From the NCBI RefSeq assembly GCF_018492665.1, contig NZ_JAFVME010000010.1, positions 248,001-312,000 on the forward strand: DNA of 64,000 bases, given 5' to 3'. Both the position numbers and the translations under genes were made by a program. Shown piece by piece: positions 6,924 through 15,869 of this stretch (positions are counted from its first letter, which is position 1; every line of letters begins with the position of its first letter). Origin of the DNA: Pedobacter sp. B4-66. GTDB lineage: Bacteria; Bacteroidota; Bacteroidia; Sphingobacteriales; Sphingobacteriaceae. The notes beneath the pieces were generated by a model. It worked only from the letters and a program-made list of their open reading frames with translations. It was not told the origin of the DNA and searched no databases.

Positions 6924-8009
6924 ATGAGAAAATCACTTATACAAGGACTTGAAGAAAAAGACATGCAAGCAGTCGTAAATACTTACGTACTAAACGCATT
7001 CTATTTCCCAACCCTATTCCCATTAAGGTTTACACCAACCTTAACATGGAAGGCCATTGTTGCGGATCTAGGTATCCCAGTAATGGCAGATGTGGTGTCG
7101 TTTGATTCACGTTCACCAAGAAAAACAAGGCAGATTGTATCAAGAGCGCAAGGAGATATCCCTAAGACATCTATCGGGCGCGACAAGGTAGAATCCGAAA
7201 TTAATGAGTACAACCAGTTATTGCACTATGCAAATACTACTGAGGGTGCTTTAGCAATAATGAAATGGATTTGGGATGATCCTGAATTCTGCTGGACTGG
7301 TGTTAATGCCCGTTTAGAGTGGTTAGCCTTAAGAGCTGCCTCAACTGCTAAAATCTCATTAAATGCTGGTAATAATGCCGGTATAGTTACAGAGGTAGAT
7401 GTTGACTTTTTGGTACCAGCTGCAAACAAAATCGGAGTTGCAGTACCAATTACTGACGCTAACGCAGCTACTTCTAAGCCAATTACCATGTTTAAAAACG
7501 TGAAAAAACAGGCTAAAGACGCAGGCTTTGTAGTAAACTATGCATTCACTAATCAGGACACGGTTGATAGAATGCTTGTATCCGAAGAAGTTATCAAAAA
7601 AGTAGCTCCTTGGATTTTACAAGCAACCCAACTTGAAGCTGGTGCAACGCTGGATTCTTTGAACAAATACCTGGCTTCCCAAAAGTATGCTCAAATAATT
7701 GTTATCGATCAAATTTTAACATTTGAAGATAAAAACAATTCCAGAACTACGGTTGAGCCATGGGAAGATGGTGTAATCACTTTTGCGCCTGAGAAAGTAC
7801 TTGGAACCACCTTCCATGCTCCTTTAGCTGATGAGACAGTAGAAAGTGCTGCTGTTAAGGTTAAACGTGGTCACGTATTGATCAAAAAGTTTGCGAATGA
7901 TGAGCCTTTAGTGGAATCAACTTTAGGTATGGCCAATGCATTTCCTGCTTTAGCCAATGCTTCAAGAACGATTTTCGTCGACACTTTAAACACTACCTGG
8001 ACTAAGTAA
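6924..8009 (+). CDS. Major capsid protein (GpE-like), 361 aa
   Basis: Length and layout fit the phage major capsid protein E group (HK97 fold): an N-terminal arm, a segment with FPTLFPLRFTPTLTWKAI, the basic patch SPRKTRQIVSRAQGDIPK, and C-terminal strands with VLGTTFHAPLADETVE and VKRGHVLIKKFANDEP. An abundant late gene in the correct position between scaffold and connector genes. No other protein in the window could fill this role. Confidence 0.8.
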   Translation: MRKSLIQGLEEKDMQAVVNTYVLNAFYFPTLFPLRFTPTLTWKAIVADLGIPVMADVVSFDSRSPRKTRQIVSRAQGDIPKTSIGRDKVESEINEYNQLLHYANTTEGALAIMKWIWDDPEFCWTGVNARLEWLALRAASTAKISLNAGNNAGIVTEVDVDFLVPAANKIGVAVPITDANAATSKPITMFKNVKKQAKDAGFVVNYAFTNQDTVDRMLVSEEVIKKVAPWILQATQLEAGATLDSLNKYLASQKYAQIIVIDQILTFEDKNNSRTTVEPWEDGVITFAPEKVLGTTFHAPLADETVESAAVKVKRGHVLIKKFANDEPLVESTLGMANAFPALANASRTIFVDTLNTTWTK

Positions 8010-8021
8010 TACTTAACGGAT

Positions 8022-8351
8022 ATGACAATCGGGAATTACATACAAGCAAAACTTAATCGGTTTCATTTAAGCATGGGAAACGATGAATTAGATGTGATTT
8101 TATCGGCTGATAATCTTACATCAGAATCAGAGTATATCCCATCGCATGATGTAATTGTAAAAAAAGCTTTGATCACTGTAATTCCCGAATTGCTGCTTGC
8201 TCCTGATTTATCACAAGGTGATTTTTCGATTAAAAGAAACATAGCTGGAGTACGCGCTTATTACAGCCTACTATGCAAGGAACTTGGAATGCCAGATTTA
8301 CTTAGCCCTGAAGTCTCTTACGATGTAAATGATAAATCAGACCTATGGTAA
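8022..8351 (+). CDS. Head-tail connector, adaptor-like (DUF6706-like), 109 aa
   Basis: A small helical protein that starts MTIGNYIQAK and includes GVRAYYSLLCKELG. Position right after the capsid gene and size fit a head-tail adaptor (gp6-like); it reminds me of the Bacteroidota family DUF6706. Its stop overlaps the next start by 7 bp. Assignment mainly by gene order. Confidence 0.55.
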   Translation: MTIGNYIQAKLNRFHLSMGNDELDVILSADNLTSESEYIPSHDVIVKKALITVIPELLLAPDLSQGDFSIKRNIAGVRAYYSLLCKELGMPDLLSPEVSYDVNDKSDLW

Positions 8352-8632
8352 CTAGCTTTCAATATCCTCATATTCTGCAAACCAAGAACAATCAGGGTCA
8401 GTGGGAAGATTTTTCCATTTGTCGTGATCAGCCAAATGACAAGGGGGCGATTATTCAGGTCGGAGAAGGTACATTTTATCAGTTCAGATCTATTGTATTC
8501 ATGGCTATTGGGGTTGAAGATCTGCTTAACGGACAAGATGTAAGGGTTATTGATATAAACAGAAAAATAAGACTTGAAACCGAGGTGAGAAGATTTTCAC
8601 AGGACAATTTACACTGTAGGTTATGGGTATAA
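8345..8632 (+). CDS. Head-closure (stopper)-like protein, 95 aa
   Basis: A beta-rich small protein (FQYPHILQTK, DVRVIDINRKIRLETEVRRF) in the position of the head stopper of siphophages. The last residues overlap the next gene by 10 bp. No diagnostic motif; the call follows synteny: capsid, adaptor, stopper, gp10-like, terminator, tube. Confidence 0.5.
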   Translation: MVTSFQYPHILQTKNNQGQWEDFSICRDQPNDKGAIIQVGEGTFYQFRSIVFMAIGVEDLLNGQDVRVIDINRKIRLETEVRRFSQDNLHCRLWV

Positions 8633-9093
8633 AGCCACACTTCAAAAAAGCAGATGTAATGAAAGCTTTTCAAAAGAAAGCTGCTGACATCGAGAGAGTG
8701 ATGATTCGCCAATTGAAAGTACTGGGAGAAAAGTGTGTCAATAAAGCTAGAACCCTTGACACCTACAAGGATCAAACCGGTAATCTAAGAAGCTCTATTG
8801 GCTATGTTATTTATGTAAACGGTTCACCTAAGTATGTAAACTTCGAGCAAAAAGGTAAAACAGAATCTGGAGAGTTAGGAGTAAAAAAGGCACTTGATAC
8901 CGCCAATGAATACGCTGCTCAGAATGTTAAAAATTATTACGCATTGGTTGTTGTCGCTGGGATGGATTATGCTGCTGCTGTCGAATCCATGGGAATCGAC
9001 GTTTTAACACCTTCTGAGCAATTGGCGGAAACTGAATTTCCTAAACTCATGACAAGGTTAATGGATAAAATAGGAAAGGCAGGTGTAATATGA
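8623..9093 (+). CDS. HK97 gp10-like neck / tail-completion protein, 156 aa
   Basis: The segment YKDQTGNLRSSIGYVIY is the hallmark of HK97 gp10-type proteins (DxTGnLrsSi), and AMDYA-type residues near the end (GMDYAAAVE) are also typical. These proteins link the head-closure ring to the tail. It overlaps both neighbours, as usual in this module. Confidence is better than for the flanking connector genes because the motif is visible. Confidence 0.72.
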   Translation: MGIKPHFKKADVMKAFQKKAADIERVMIRQLKVLGEKCVNKARTLDTYKDQTGNLRSSIGYVIYVNGSPKYVNFEQKGKTESGELGVKKALDTANEYAAQNVKNYYALVVVAGMDYAAAVESMGIDVLTPSEQLAETEFPKLMTRLMDKIGKAGVI

Positions 9094-9506
9094 AAACTCC
9101 ACAAGACGGGCTAGATGAGGTATTATCCTATTTGCAGGTTCCACAGCTCATTGATGTAATTACAGGATCTGTATTCGAGAATAACGAACGTGGCAATTCA
9201 AAATTAGAAGATGTATGCCTCAATGCACTTTCAATGTCAGATGCAGATAGGCAGCAAGGAGTGATAAATGTAAATGTTTTTGCCCCTGACATAAAGCGAG
9301 AGATCAACGGGGAAATAGTTCCGGTGGCCGACAAAGAACGGTTAAAAATAATCGTCAACATCATTAAGGTACTACTGGGAGAAAAACGAGGCAAATACTT
9401 CGATGGTGGCAATTTCTGGATTTCAAATATATCTGGAGCATTACAAGAAAAGGAGATCAAACAGCACAAAGTCAATATCCGAGTAGAAATAAGGTTCAAC
9501 AACTAA
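9090..9506 (+). CDS. Tail terminator-like protein, 138 aa
   Basis: An alpha/beta protein with the helix PQDGLDEVLSYL, then strands VINVNVFAPDI and VNIRVEIRF, in the position of the tail terminator (gpU-like) that caps the tube before head joining. It overlaps the upstream gene by 4 bp; 29 bp separate it from the tail tube gene. Called from order and secondary-structure pattern. Confidence 0.55.
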   Translation: MKTPQDGLDEVLSYLQVPQLIDVITGSVFENNERGNSKLEDVCLNALSMSDADRQQGVINVNVFAPDIKREINGEIVPVADKERLKIIVNIIKVLLGEKRGKYFDGGNFWISNISGALQEKEIKQHKVNIRVEIRFNN

Positions 9507-9535
9507 CAGAATTATAACATTAAAATTTAAATATC

Positions 9536-10045
9536 ATGGGATTAGTAACCATAGGGTTAAATGGATTTAATTTCGCTCCATTAGCGAGTGACGGGGGGCC
9601 AGGGACCGTATTTGTTAAACTAGGCAATACCTCCAAAGGAACCTTCTCATTTGAAGAAGATGATCCATCTGAAAAAAGGGTTGAGATTGAAGAAAGCCCA
9701 GATCCATTAAAAGTATTCAAGCGTCAAGGTGCTAGAAGAATGAAATTCAGCATTCCAGATGTTGATGTCGATGCATTGGCAAAAATTAGAGGTGGTACCG
9801 TTACAACTGCCACTGGAAAGAAAACTTATTCAGAAGACAATGCTGTATCATTAGTTGGTACTGTTCAGGTTATTCCAGAAGAAGGATTTGATTCGATTCA
9901 GTACAACCATGTTTCAATTTATGGGAAACTGAATGGTGGCCTTGGACAAGACCAGGAGCTATTACTTGAAGTGACTGTAGATGTATTAAAACCTGCAAAA
10001 GCTGGGACTAAAACATTAACAATAATCCAAGACGCACCTATTTAA
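9536..10045 (+). CDS. Major tail (tube) protein, 169 aa
   Basis: A beta-rich protein beginning MGLVTIGLNG with the features of siphophage tube proteins: GTFSFEEDDPSEKRVEIEES followed by RRMKFSIPDVDVDALAKIRGG, then two more strand pairs. It directly precedes the tail chaperone and tape measure genes, the fixed order of siphophages. The gene is followed by a strong hairpin at 10061-10084. Confidence 0.75.
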   Translation: MGLVTIGLNGFNFAPLASDGGPGTVFVKLGNTSKGTFSFEEDDPSEKRVEIEESPDPLKVFKRQGARRMKFSIPDVDVDALAKIRGGTVTTATGKKTYSEDNAVSLVGTVQVIPEEGFDSIQYNHVSIYGKLNGGLGQDQELLLEVTVDVLKPAKAGTKTLTIIQDAPI

Positions 10046-10060
10046 GCAATTATTTCACAC

Positions 10061-10084
10061 AGGAGGTTCTTAATTGAACCTCCT
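10061..10084 (+). promoter_or_regulatory. Hairpin that buries an AGGAGG ribosome binding site before a TTG start
   Basis: AGGAGGTTC at 10061-10069 and GAACCTCCT at 10076-10084 are perfect reverse complements with a TTAATT loop. The 5' arm contains a full Shine-Dalgarno sequence and the TTG start of the tail chaperone (10074-10076) lies at the loop edge. The hairpin is followed by a weak T-rich stretch. It could be a partial terminator that lowers expression after the tube gene, a translation switch, or both. Confidence 0.6.
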
Positions 10085-10637
10085 TTCTAACAGCAACACA
10101 GTGGAAGAAATTCAACAAAAGGAACTAGAACAAAGTATTATCAACATACTTCTTGACAGAGGTATGGAATTTAGCATCCCTAAAAGAAGCCTACTAAGAC
10201 TCTTTTCAAAAAATAGAGAAAGGACATTCACCCTTCATGAATCCTACCTGGGAACACTTGATCTTTTAACTGATCAGTACCTAAAACTTGATATCGTAGA
10301 AAAGTCATTACAGGAAAATGTATTCCTTGAAAGTGATAGAGTGGTTAAGGTGAACCACAAACGCACAGCAAGAATTGTAGCAATCGCATGGCTTAACAGA
10401 TACTGCTATGTACCGGTGATTCCATTTGTGTGGGGCTTCTATAATTACCCTTTGATATGGCTAGTCTCAAGATACTTTCACACAAGACTTAAGCCCTCAA
10501 AACTCTTAAAAATAACCACAATCATCCGTCAGTTAATGAATACAGCGGATTTTATACTCTCTATCAGATTAATGGTGGCGATCCAAAGAACGTCACAACC
10601 CAAAGCAAGTCTGGTAGAGGAAAAACGGAAGGTCTAA
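10074..10637 (+). CDS. Tail assembly chaperone, short form (gpG-like), 187 aa
   Basis: The frame runs from TTG at 10074, placed 7 nt after AGGAGG, to TAA 10635-10637. The protein is helical; its second half (RIVAIAWLNR, then LLKITTIIRQLMN and FILSIRLMVAI) resembles the tail chaperone-like proteins found before tape measure genes in Bacteroidota prophages. Near the end the sequence G GAA AAA (10619-10625) could allow a -1 slip into the frame that stays open to 10876, giving a 267-aa long form as in lambda G/GT. The TTG start is chosen because of the strong ribosome binding site. Confidence 0.66.
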   Translation: MNLLSNSNTVEEIQQKELEQSIINILLDRGMEFSIPKRSLLRLFSKNRERTFTLHESYLGTLDLLTDQYLKLDIVEKSLQENVFLESDRVVKVNHKRTARIVAIAWLNRYCYVPVIPFVWGFYNYPLIWLVSRYFHTRLKPSKLLKITTIIRQLMNTADFILSIRLMVAIQRTSQPKASLVEEKRKV

Positions 10638-10876
10638 AAAGCACACTTGGAACCAGAGGTTCTATTTGCGCACATTTTGGATGGACCGAAAAGTATGTGC
10701 TTTGGGGAATACCGTGGATCAGAATTCAATTAATGATGATTGATCAGCCGGTTTATGTACCAGATGACCCAGATGAGGATGAAGGCACAATTAGTAACGA
10801 CAATAAAAAACCTGTAGAAAACAAACCCAAAAATAAACAGGATCAATATAAAAACTTTTTAAACGGACTTGAATAA
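10625..10876 (+). CDS. Tail assembly chaperone, frameshift extension (gpT-like), 83 aa
   Basis: The -1 frame after the slippery sequence encodes TEGLKSTLGTRGSI, then CAHFGWTEKYVLWGIPWIRIQ, a pattern I associate with the second chaperone part in Bacteroidota prophages, and a charged tail ending NFLNGLE with TAA at 10874-10876. No ATG lies early enough in this frame to produce it on its own, and the stop shares a base with the tape measure start. The frame is open upstream to 10493, so another slip site (C TTA AAA at 10505-10511) is possible. Confidence 0.66.
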   Translation, partial: TEGLKSTLGTRGSICAHFGWTEKYVLWGIPWIRIQLMMIDQPVYVPDDPDEDEGTISNDNKKPVENKPKNKQDQYKNFLNGLE

Positions 10877-13800
10877 TGGATTTAAACGGTGGAGCTTTAA
10901 AGTTTGATGCACTCATAAATAGGACCGATTTCGATAGGCAAATGCAAGCTATTGAAAATCGTATCCTTGGTCTATACGACCGTACTGAAGCAGAAAGTCA
11001 TCGCCTTGATAAAGCTTTCACTACACTAAGCGCAACTATCACCGGTGCCTTTTCAGTAGCTGCAATTACTGGCTTTGTTCAAAGCCTAGTTAAAACAAGG
11101 GGCGAATTCCAACAAATCGAAGTTGCATTTACAACAATGCTAAAAAGCAAGTCAGCTGCTGATAAGTTGATGAAGGAAGCTGTTACTTTAGCTGCTACCA
11201 CTCCCTTCGGCTTACAGGACGTAGCAACTGGAGCAAAGCAACTTCTGGCATATGGAACACAGGCTAGCGAAGTTACTGGCACATTAACAATGCTAGGAAA
11301 CGTTGCAGCTGGTGTATCGGCTCCACTAGGCGATATTGTTTACCTATATGGAACCCTCCAAACACAAGGTCGTGCATACTCAAAAGACATCCAACAGTTT
11401 ACTGGTCGTGGTATCCCGATCATAAAAGAACTTGCAGAACAATTCAGTGTTTCAGAATCAGAAGTTATGAAACTCGTTGAAGCCGGAAAAGTAGGTTTCC
11501 CTGAAGTTCAAAAAGCTTTCCAATCAATGACATCATCATCAGGAATTTTCTACAACCTGATGCAAGAACAATCTAAAACCTTAACTGGCCAGCTTGCAAA
11601 TCTTTCAGATGCCTGGGATATGATGTTAAATAGCCTTGGTAGGTCAAATGAAGGTATCCTATCCGGATCTATTGAATTGGCTACTGAGTTGGTAGAAAAT
11701 TACGAGAAAGTTCTAAGCATACTCGGTGCTTTGATTGCCGGTTATGGTGCTTATCGTGCTGCATTGATGGCTACAGCAGTCATGGAAACCTCAACTAACC
11801 TAATCAGAGAAGTTACTTTGATTAATGGAGCGAGGCTAACAGCAATGCAGAAGCTTCATGTTTTATGGATTGCAATTGAAACTAAGGCACAAGCAGCCTT
11901 AAACACCGTAATGCTGGCAAATCCCTACGCACTTGTTGCAGCTGCTGCTGTTGCATTGGGAGTTGCAATGTACGCTTTACATGATAGCGTAAGTGCTACT
12001 GAAAAGGCTCAAAGGCAATTAAACGATGAGAATGAAAAGTCAGCTAAGCACTTTGAAGATCTTAAAAATAAGGCAAATGATTTAAACACTATACTTCGCG
12101 ACAAAAACGCTACCGAATTCCAACAATCAAAGGCCTACAAAGAACTACAAACTCATTACCCTGGATTACTTTCCAACCTTTCAAAAGAAGCCTATCTGAA
12201 ATTAGAATCGGCTGAAGCACAGAGACAACTAAATGCTGAAAATGACAAACTAGAGATCGGAGATATCAGTAAACGTTATGATGACGCTAAAGCTAAAATA
12301 GTTGAAGTTAACAGCGAAATACAAAAGTACAATGACCTAATTCGCAGCACTGGTGATCAGGGTGGAGCGATGGTTAGACATGTAGAAGACCTTAGAAAAG
12401 AACTTGAAGTATCTAATATCAAAGCTGAAGAGCTAGGAAAGGAGTTTCAGGTTCAAAATGAAGCATTGATTTATTCTCTAAAGTCAGAAGAGGAAAAGAA
12501 AAAATATTTACAGGACCAACTAGCAGAATTGGGTAAACAGAAACAAGCAATGGTTGATCTGAATGGATCTGCGATTGATCTGCAAAATACTTTTGCATCA
12601 TATAATTTCAACAATTTACTTACGCAAATTGATGCTGTTCAACAGAAACTAAATGGCCTCAATAAGGTTGACAAACAGGTTAGAACCATAACTGTTATTG
12701 ATTCTGATATAGAAAAACTTAAGGATGATCAAAAAGGAACATCAACTAGAGCTGATTATGTAAAAATACAAAACCAGATAGACAAGCTGGAAGAAGAACG
12801 CGCCAAAATAACAGGAAAACGATCTAAAGAGACAACAAAATTAGTTGACGAGGAAGCTGCAGCCTTAAAAAGGAAAGCTGACATGCTTAACAAAGTTTAT
12901 GACCTCAATTCAAAATACAATAACAAAACCCTAACTGATGATGAGCAAAAGTTTCAGGAGATCAGAGAAGAATACAAGGCTTTGCAGCGTGATATTGATG
13001 CATATAATAACGACCCTAAGAATAAGAAGATAAATCCGAATCTGAAGCCTCAAATGGAAAAGGCGATCGAGTACAAACAGTATGAGATTGATACGGAGAA
13101 ACTAAAAACATCCTTAGATAAGGAAAAACAACTTTATTCTGAATATGAAGAATATAAATCAGCACTTGGAAAAGAAGCAGCCGATAAAAGGTATGCAAAT
13201 GAACTTACAACTACTGTTAATTTCCTTCAAAAACTTGAAGCTGAAAGAGGAAAGCTTTTAGATAAAGATCCTACAACAATGACAGGTCAGGAATTGGCCA
13301 GATTGAAGCTATATGACAATTTAATTAATGAAGAGGTTTCTGCTGAAAGAAAAAAGCAGGATGACCTTACTAAGTCGCTTATCTCCTATCAACAAGAAAG
13401 ATTAAATCTTATTGCTAAATACAATGAAGATCTAAAATCGCTTGAAAATGATCCTGAAGCTAAAGCAGAAAGGACAACCCGATTTAATGACGATTTGAAG
13501 GACTTGGATGATTCCCATATCAAGAAACTGGATTCATATAAGTTGCTGTTCGAGGGTATTGACCAGTTATCAGAAGCAAATGCAAGAAAAGTTGTTGCAA
13601 ACGCTGGAAATTTATTGGATGAACTTATCAAGAAAGGCATTGGAAGCCCAGAACTAAGGAAGGAATTAGCCCGATTATTAAAGCAATCGACCGATGCTCT
13701 TGATCAAAAACTACCAGGTAAGCTAATAGATCTTGCTGGTCAAATAGATGGAATTGCAAACTCTGTTAGTTTAGTAGATGAAGAATTTGGCAAAGTACTG

Positions 13801-15069
13801 GGCACACTAGGGAACGTACTTGGACAGGTTGGCAATATTAAGAAAGGGATAAAAGATTTTGGAGATTTCGGCTCTAAAGGTGACACACTTGGTCAATTAG
13901 GTGCTGGTCTTGGTATTCTAGGTGCTGGAATTTCAATCTTCCAATCTGTCTTTAAGTTGTTTGATCGTTCCGCACAAAGGGAAGAACAAGCAGCATATTC
14001 TAGGAACCTACAAAATAAACAGACTGAAGCTCTTAATAAAGCTTTAGAGCGTCAAATATCGTTATTAGATCAGGTTTATGGCACCCAAAGAATAAAGGAC
14101 TATGAAGCTGCCATTAAACAGGCAAATGAAAACGAATCGAAATATCTAGGCCAATTATCAGGAAAGTTCTTACTTACTAATGATGCTGAAACAAATAAGT
14201 TAATCACCAAAATTAACAACGGTGAGAAGGCAAAAAATATCTTCGAGAAACTCGCTATTGAGGATTTAAAAAAAGGTGGAAGTTTAAAAGGATTACCAAC
14301 CGACATAGCATCACTTCAGGTTTTACTTGACGAAGGTAAACTTGATGCCAATACCGCTAATATAGTTGAAAACTTAATTAAGGCTAATGAAACTGCTCAA
14401 CAATTAGCCAACAATTTAAGAGCTGAACGAGTTGGTGCAGGCCTAAGTACTATCGTTGACGAGTTCATTTCAACTCTAACTGATGGCGCACAGGATTTTG
14501 GTGGCGCCTTTGAAAAGATTATCAGAAGATCATTATTAAATGGACTGAAAGGGCAAATTACTGCTGAATTTCTTCAAAAGTTTTACGAACAACTTGATAC
14601 AGCTCTTGCTGATGGTGCAATATCATCCGAAGAAGATGCCTCTCTAAAAGAGCTGTATAAACGTGCTGAAGAATATGGCAAAAAGAAGCTTGAATACATT
14701 GATACGATTGCACCGGATGATTCCAAAGACAAAGATCCTTCAGCTTTAAAACCTAATACCTTAACAGCTTCCATGAACCAGCCAACTGCTGAACGATTAG
14801 AAGGATTGTGGAGGGGACAATATGACTTAACTGATCAGATAAAATCGATTTCATTAGAGGCATTAGATATCTACAGAAGGGAATTGGAGCTTTCTGAAAA
14901 GTTCGGATTAGGGTTTCAAGATCAACTTAGCATTTTAAATAGTGTATTACTCCACATGGCAAACATTGACACAAATACACTGAGATCAGCAAACAATACA
15001 GATGGTATTGCAGACAAGCTTGATCAGATAATTAACAACACTAAGCAACCTAAAAACACGAGAGACTAA
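10876..15069 (+). CDS. Tape measure protein, 1397 aa
   Basis: The longest phage gene; its length sets tail length. Residues about 70-260 contain the tape-measure N-terminal domain: FQQIEVAFTTML, AATTPFGLQDVATGAKQLLAYG, then QGRAYSKDIQQFTGRGIPI, all typical. Hydrophobic segments follow at about 280-300 and 340-370 (NPYALVAAAAVALGVAMYAL), and a long charged coiled-coil region at about 380-900. A second hydrophobic glycine-rich stretch (LGAGLGILGAGISIF) lies near 1020-1045, possibly for membrane passage during DNA entry. It starts at ATG 10876, overlapping the chaperone stop by one base. Confidence 0.93.
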   Translation: MDLNGGALKFDALINRTDFDRQMQAIENRILGLYDRTEAESHRLDKAFTTLSATITGAFSVAAITGFVQSLVKTRGEFQQIEVAFTTMLKSKSAADKLMKEAVTLAATTPFGLQDVATGAKQLLAYGTQASEVTGTLTMLGNVAAGVSAPLGDIVYLYGTLQTQGRAYSKDIQQFTGRGIPIIKELAEQFSVSESEVMKLVEAGKVGFPEVQKAFQSMTSSSGIFYNLMQEQSKTLTGQLANLSDAWDMMLNSLGRSNEGILSGSIELATELVENYEKVLSILGALIAGYGAYRAALMATAVMETSTNLIREVTLINGARLTAMQKLHVLWIAIETKAQAALNTVMLANPYALVAAAAVALGVAMYALHDSVSATEKAQRQLNDENEKSAKHFEDLKNKANDLNTILRDKNATEFQQSKAYKELQTHYPGLLSNLSKEAYLKLESAEAQRQLNAENDKLEIGDISKRYDDAKAKIVEVNSEIQKYNDLIRSTGDQGGAMVRHVEDLRKELEVSNIKAEELGKEFQVQNEALIYSLKSEEEKKKYLQDQLAELGKQKQAMVDLNGSAIDLQNTFASYNFNNLLTQIDAVQQKLNGLNKVDKQVRTITVIDSDIEKLKDDQKGTSTRADYVKIQNQIDKLEEERAKITGKRSKETTKLVDEEAAALKRKADMLNKVYDLNSKYNNKTLTDDEQKFQEIREEYKALQRDIDAYNNDPKNKKINPNLKPQMEKAIEYKQYEIDTEKLKTSLDKEKQLYSEYEEYKSALGKEAADKRYANELTTTVNFLQKLEAERGKLLDKDPTTMTGQELARLKLYDNLINEEVSAERKKQDDLTKSLISYQQERLNLIAKYNEDLKSLENDPEAKAERTTRFNDDLKDLDDSHIKKLDSYKLLFEGIDQLSEANARKVVANAGNLLDELIKKGIGSPELRKELARLLKQSTDALDQKLPGKLIDLAGQIDGIANSVSLVDEEFGKVLGTLGNVLGQVGNIKKGIKDFGDFGSKGDTLGQLGAGLGILGAGISIFQSVFKLFDRSAQREEQAAYSRNLQNKQTEALNKALERQISLLDQVYGTQRIKDYEAAIKQANENESKYLGQLSGKFLLTNDAETNKLITKINNGEKAKNIFEKLAIEDLKKGGSLKGLPTDIASLQVLLDEGKLDANTANIVENLIKANETAQQLANNLRAERVGAGLSTIVDEFISTLTDGAQDFGGAFEKIIRRSLLNGLKGQITAEFLQKFYEQLDTALADGAISSEEDASLKELYKRAEEYGKKKLEYIDTIAPDDSKDKDPSALKPNTLTASMNQPTAERLEGLWRGQYDLTDQIKSISLEALDIYRRELELSEKFGLGFQDQLSILNSVLLHMANIDTNTLRSANNTDGIADKLDQIINNTKQPKNTRD

Positions 15070-15072
15070 ATT

Positions 15073-15867
15073 ATGAATGCAAGTGGATTATATAAACTGG
15101 AAGGTTTGGATGTGTGGACAGCTTACAACTATGCCGTAGGTTCTGGAAGCGATGATTTATTGCAGTTATATAAATCAAAGGAAGTTTATTCTTTCGACTG
15201 GAAAGGCCAAAACGGAAGGCAGTACGATCTAACTAAACGATTTTTTGAGGACAAAATAGTAACGATATCAGGACACATAGTTGTTGATACTAAAGAAGAT
15301 TTCTGGGAAAAATATTTATCCCTTTGGGATTTACTAAAAAGTCCAGGTTCAAAGCTTCTCTATTCACATGAATTAGAGCAAACATTCTCTGTTTTTTATT
15401 TGGATTCTCCTAATACCAAAAGATTCACCAGGCTACAGGAATTTCCGGATATGATAGCAGTGAAGGTTGATCTGCAACTTCAAGTTATGTTTATGGAAAT
15501 GGAGCCACCATCCAGTGTACCACAACCTCCTGTAGTAAATGCAGGTGGAAACAAATCAATAACATTACCTACTAATCAATTAACAATTTCTGGTGCGTCG
15601 GCAACTCCAAAAGGTGGATCTGTGATATCTAGTATGCTTTGGGAATATATGTATAGTATCCCAGAAGGATTACAGGCACTTGTCTCACAGCAAACAACAT
15701 TAACTCCCAAAGTATCCCTATTAACAGAACCTGGAGCTTATCGATTTCTGTTTACAGCGGTAGATAGTAATGGTAACCAGTCGGATGATCAAATGACGAT
15801 AAATGTCCTTCCAGAGCCAGTTTCAAATAACTCACTTCCATACACTCTACCATTTAATCTAGCTTAA
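15073..15867 (+). CDS. Distal-tail-like protein with C-terminal PKD-like domain, 264 aa
   Basis: Position directly after the tape measure fits a distal tail (Dit) protein. The N-terminal ~150 residues are beta-rich, with EVYSFDWKGQNGRQYDL and a segment on replacing a wedge of the tail (FWEKYLSLWDLLKSPG). From about 160 to 250 there is a PKD/Ig-like domain: VVNAGGNKSITLPTNQLTISG, then LLTEPGAYRFLFTAVDSNGN ending TINVLPEP. Such domains bind sugars or add stability on the tail tip. The fusion is notable; domain boundaries are approximate. Confidence 0.6.
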   Translation: MNASGLYKLEGLDVWTAYNYAVGSGSDDLLQLYKSKEVYSFDWKGQNGRQYDLTKRFFEDKIVTISGHIVVDTKEDFWEKYLSLWDLLKSPGSKLLYSHELEQTFSVFYLDSPNTKRFTRLQEFPDMIAVKVDLQLQVMFMEMEPPSSVPQPPVVNAGGNKSITLPTNQLTISGASATPKGGSVISSMLWEYMYSIPEGLQALVSQQTTLTPKVSLLTEPGAYRFLFTAVDSNGNQSDDQMTINVLPEPVSNNSLPYTLPFNLA

Positions 15868-15869
15868 AA

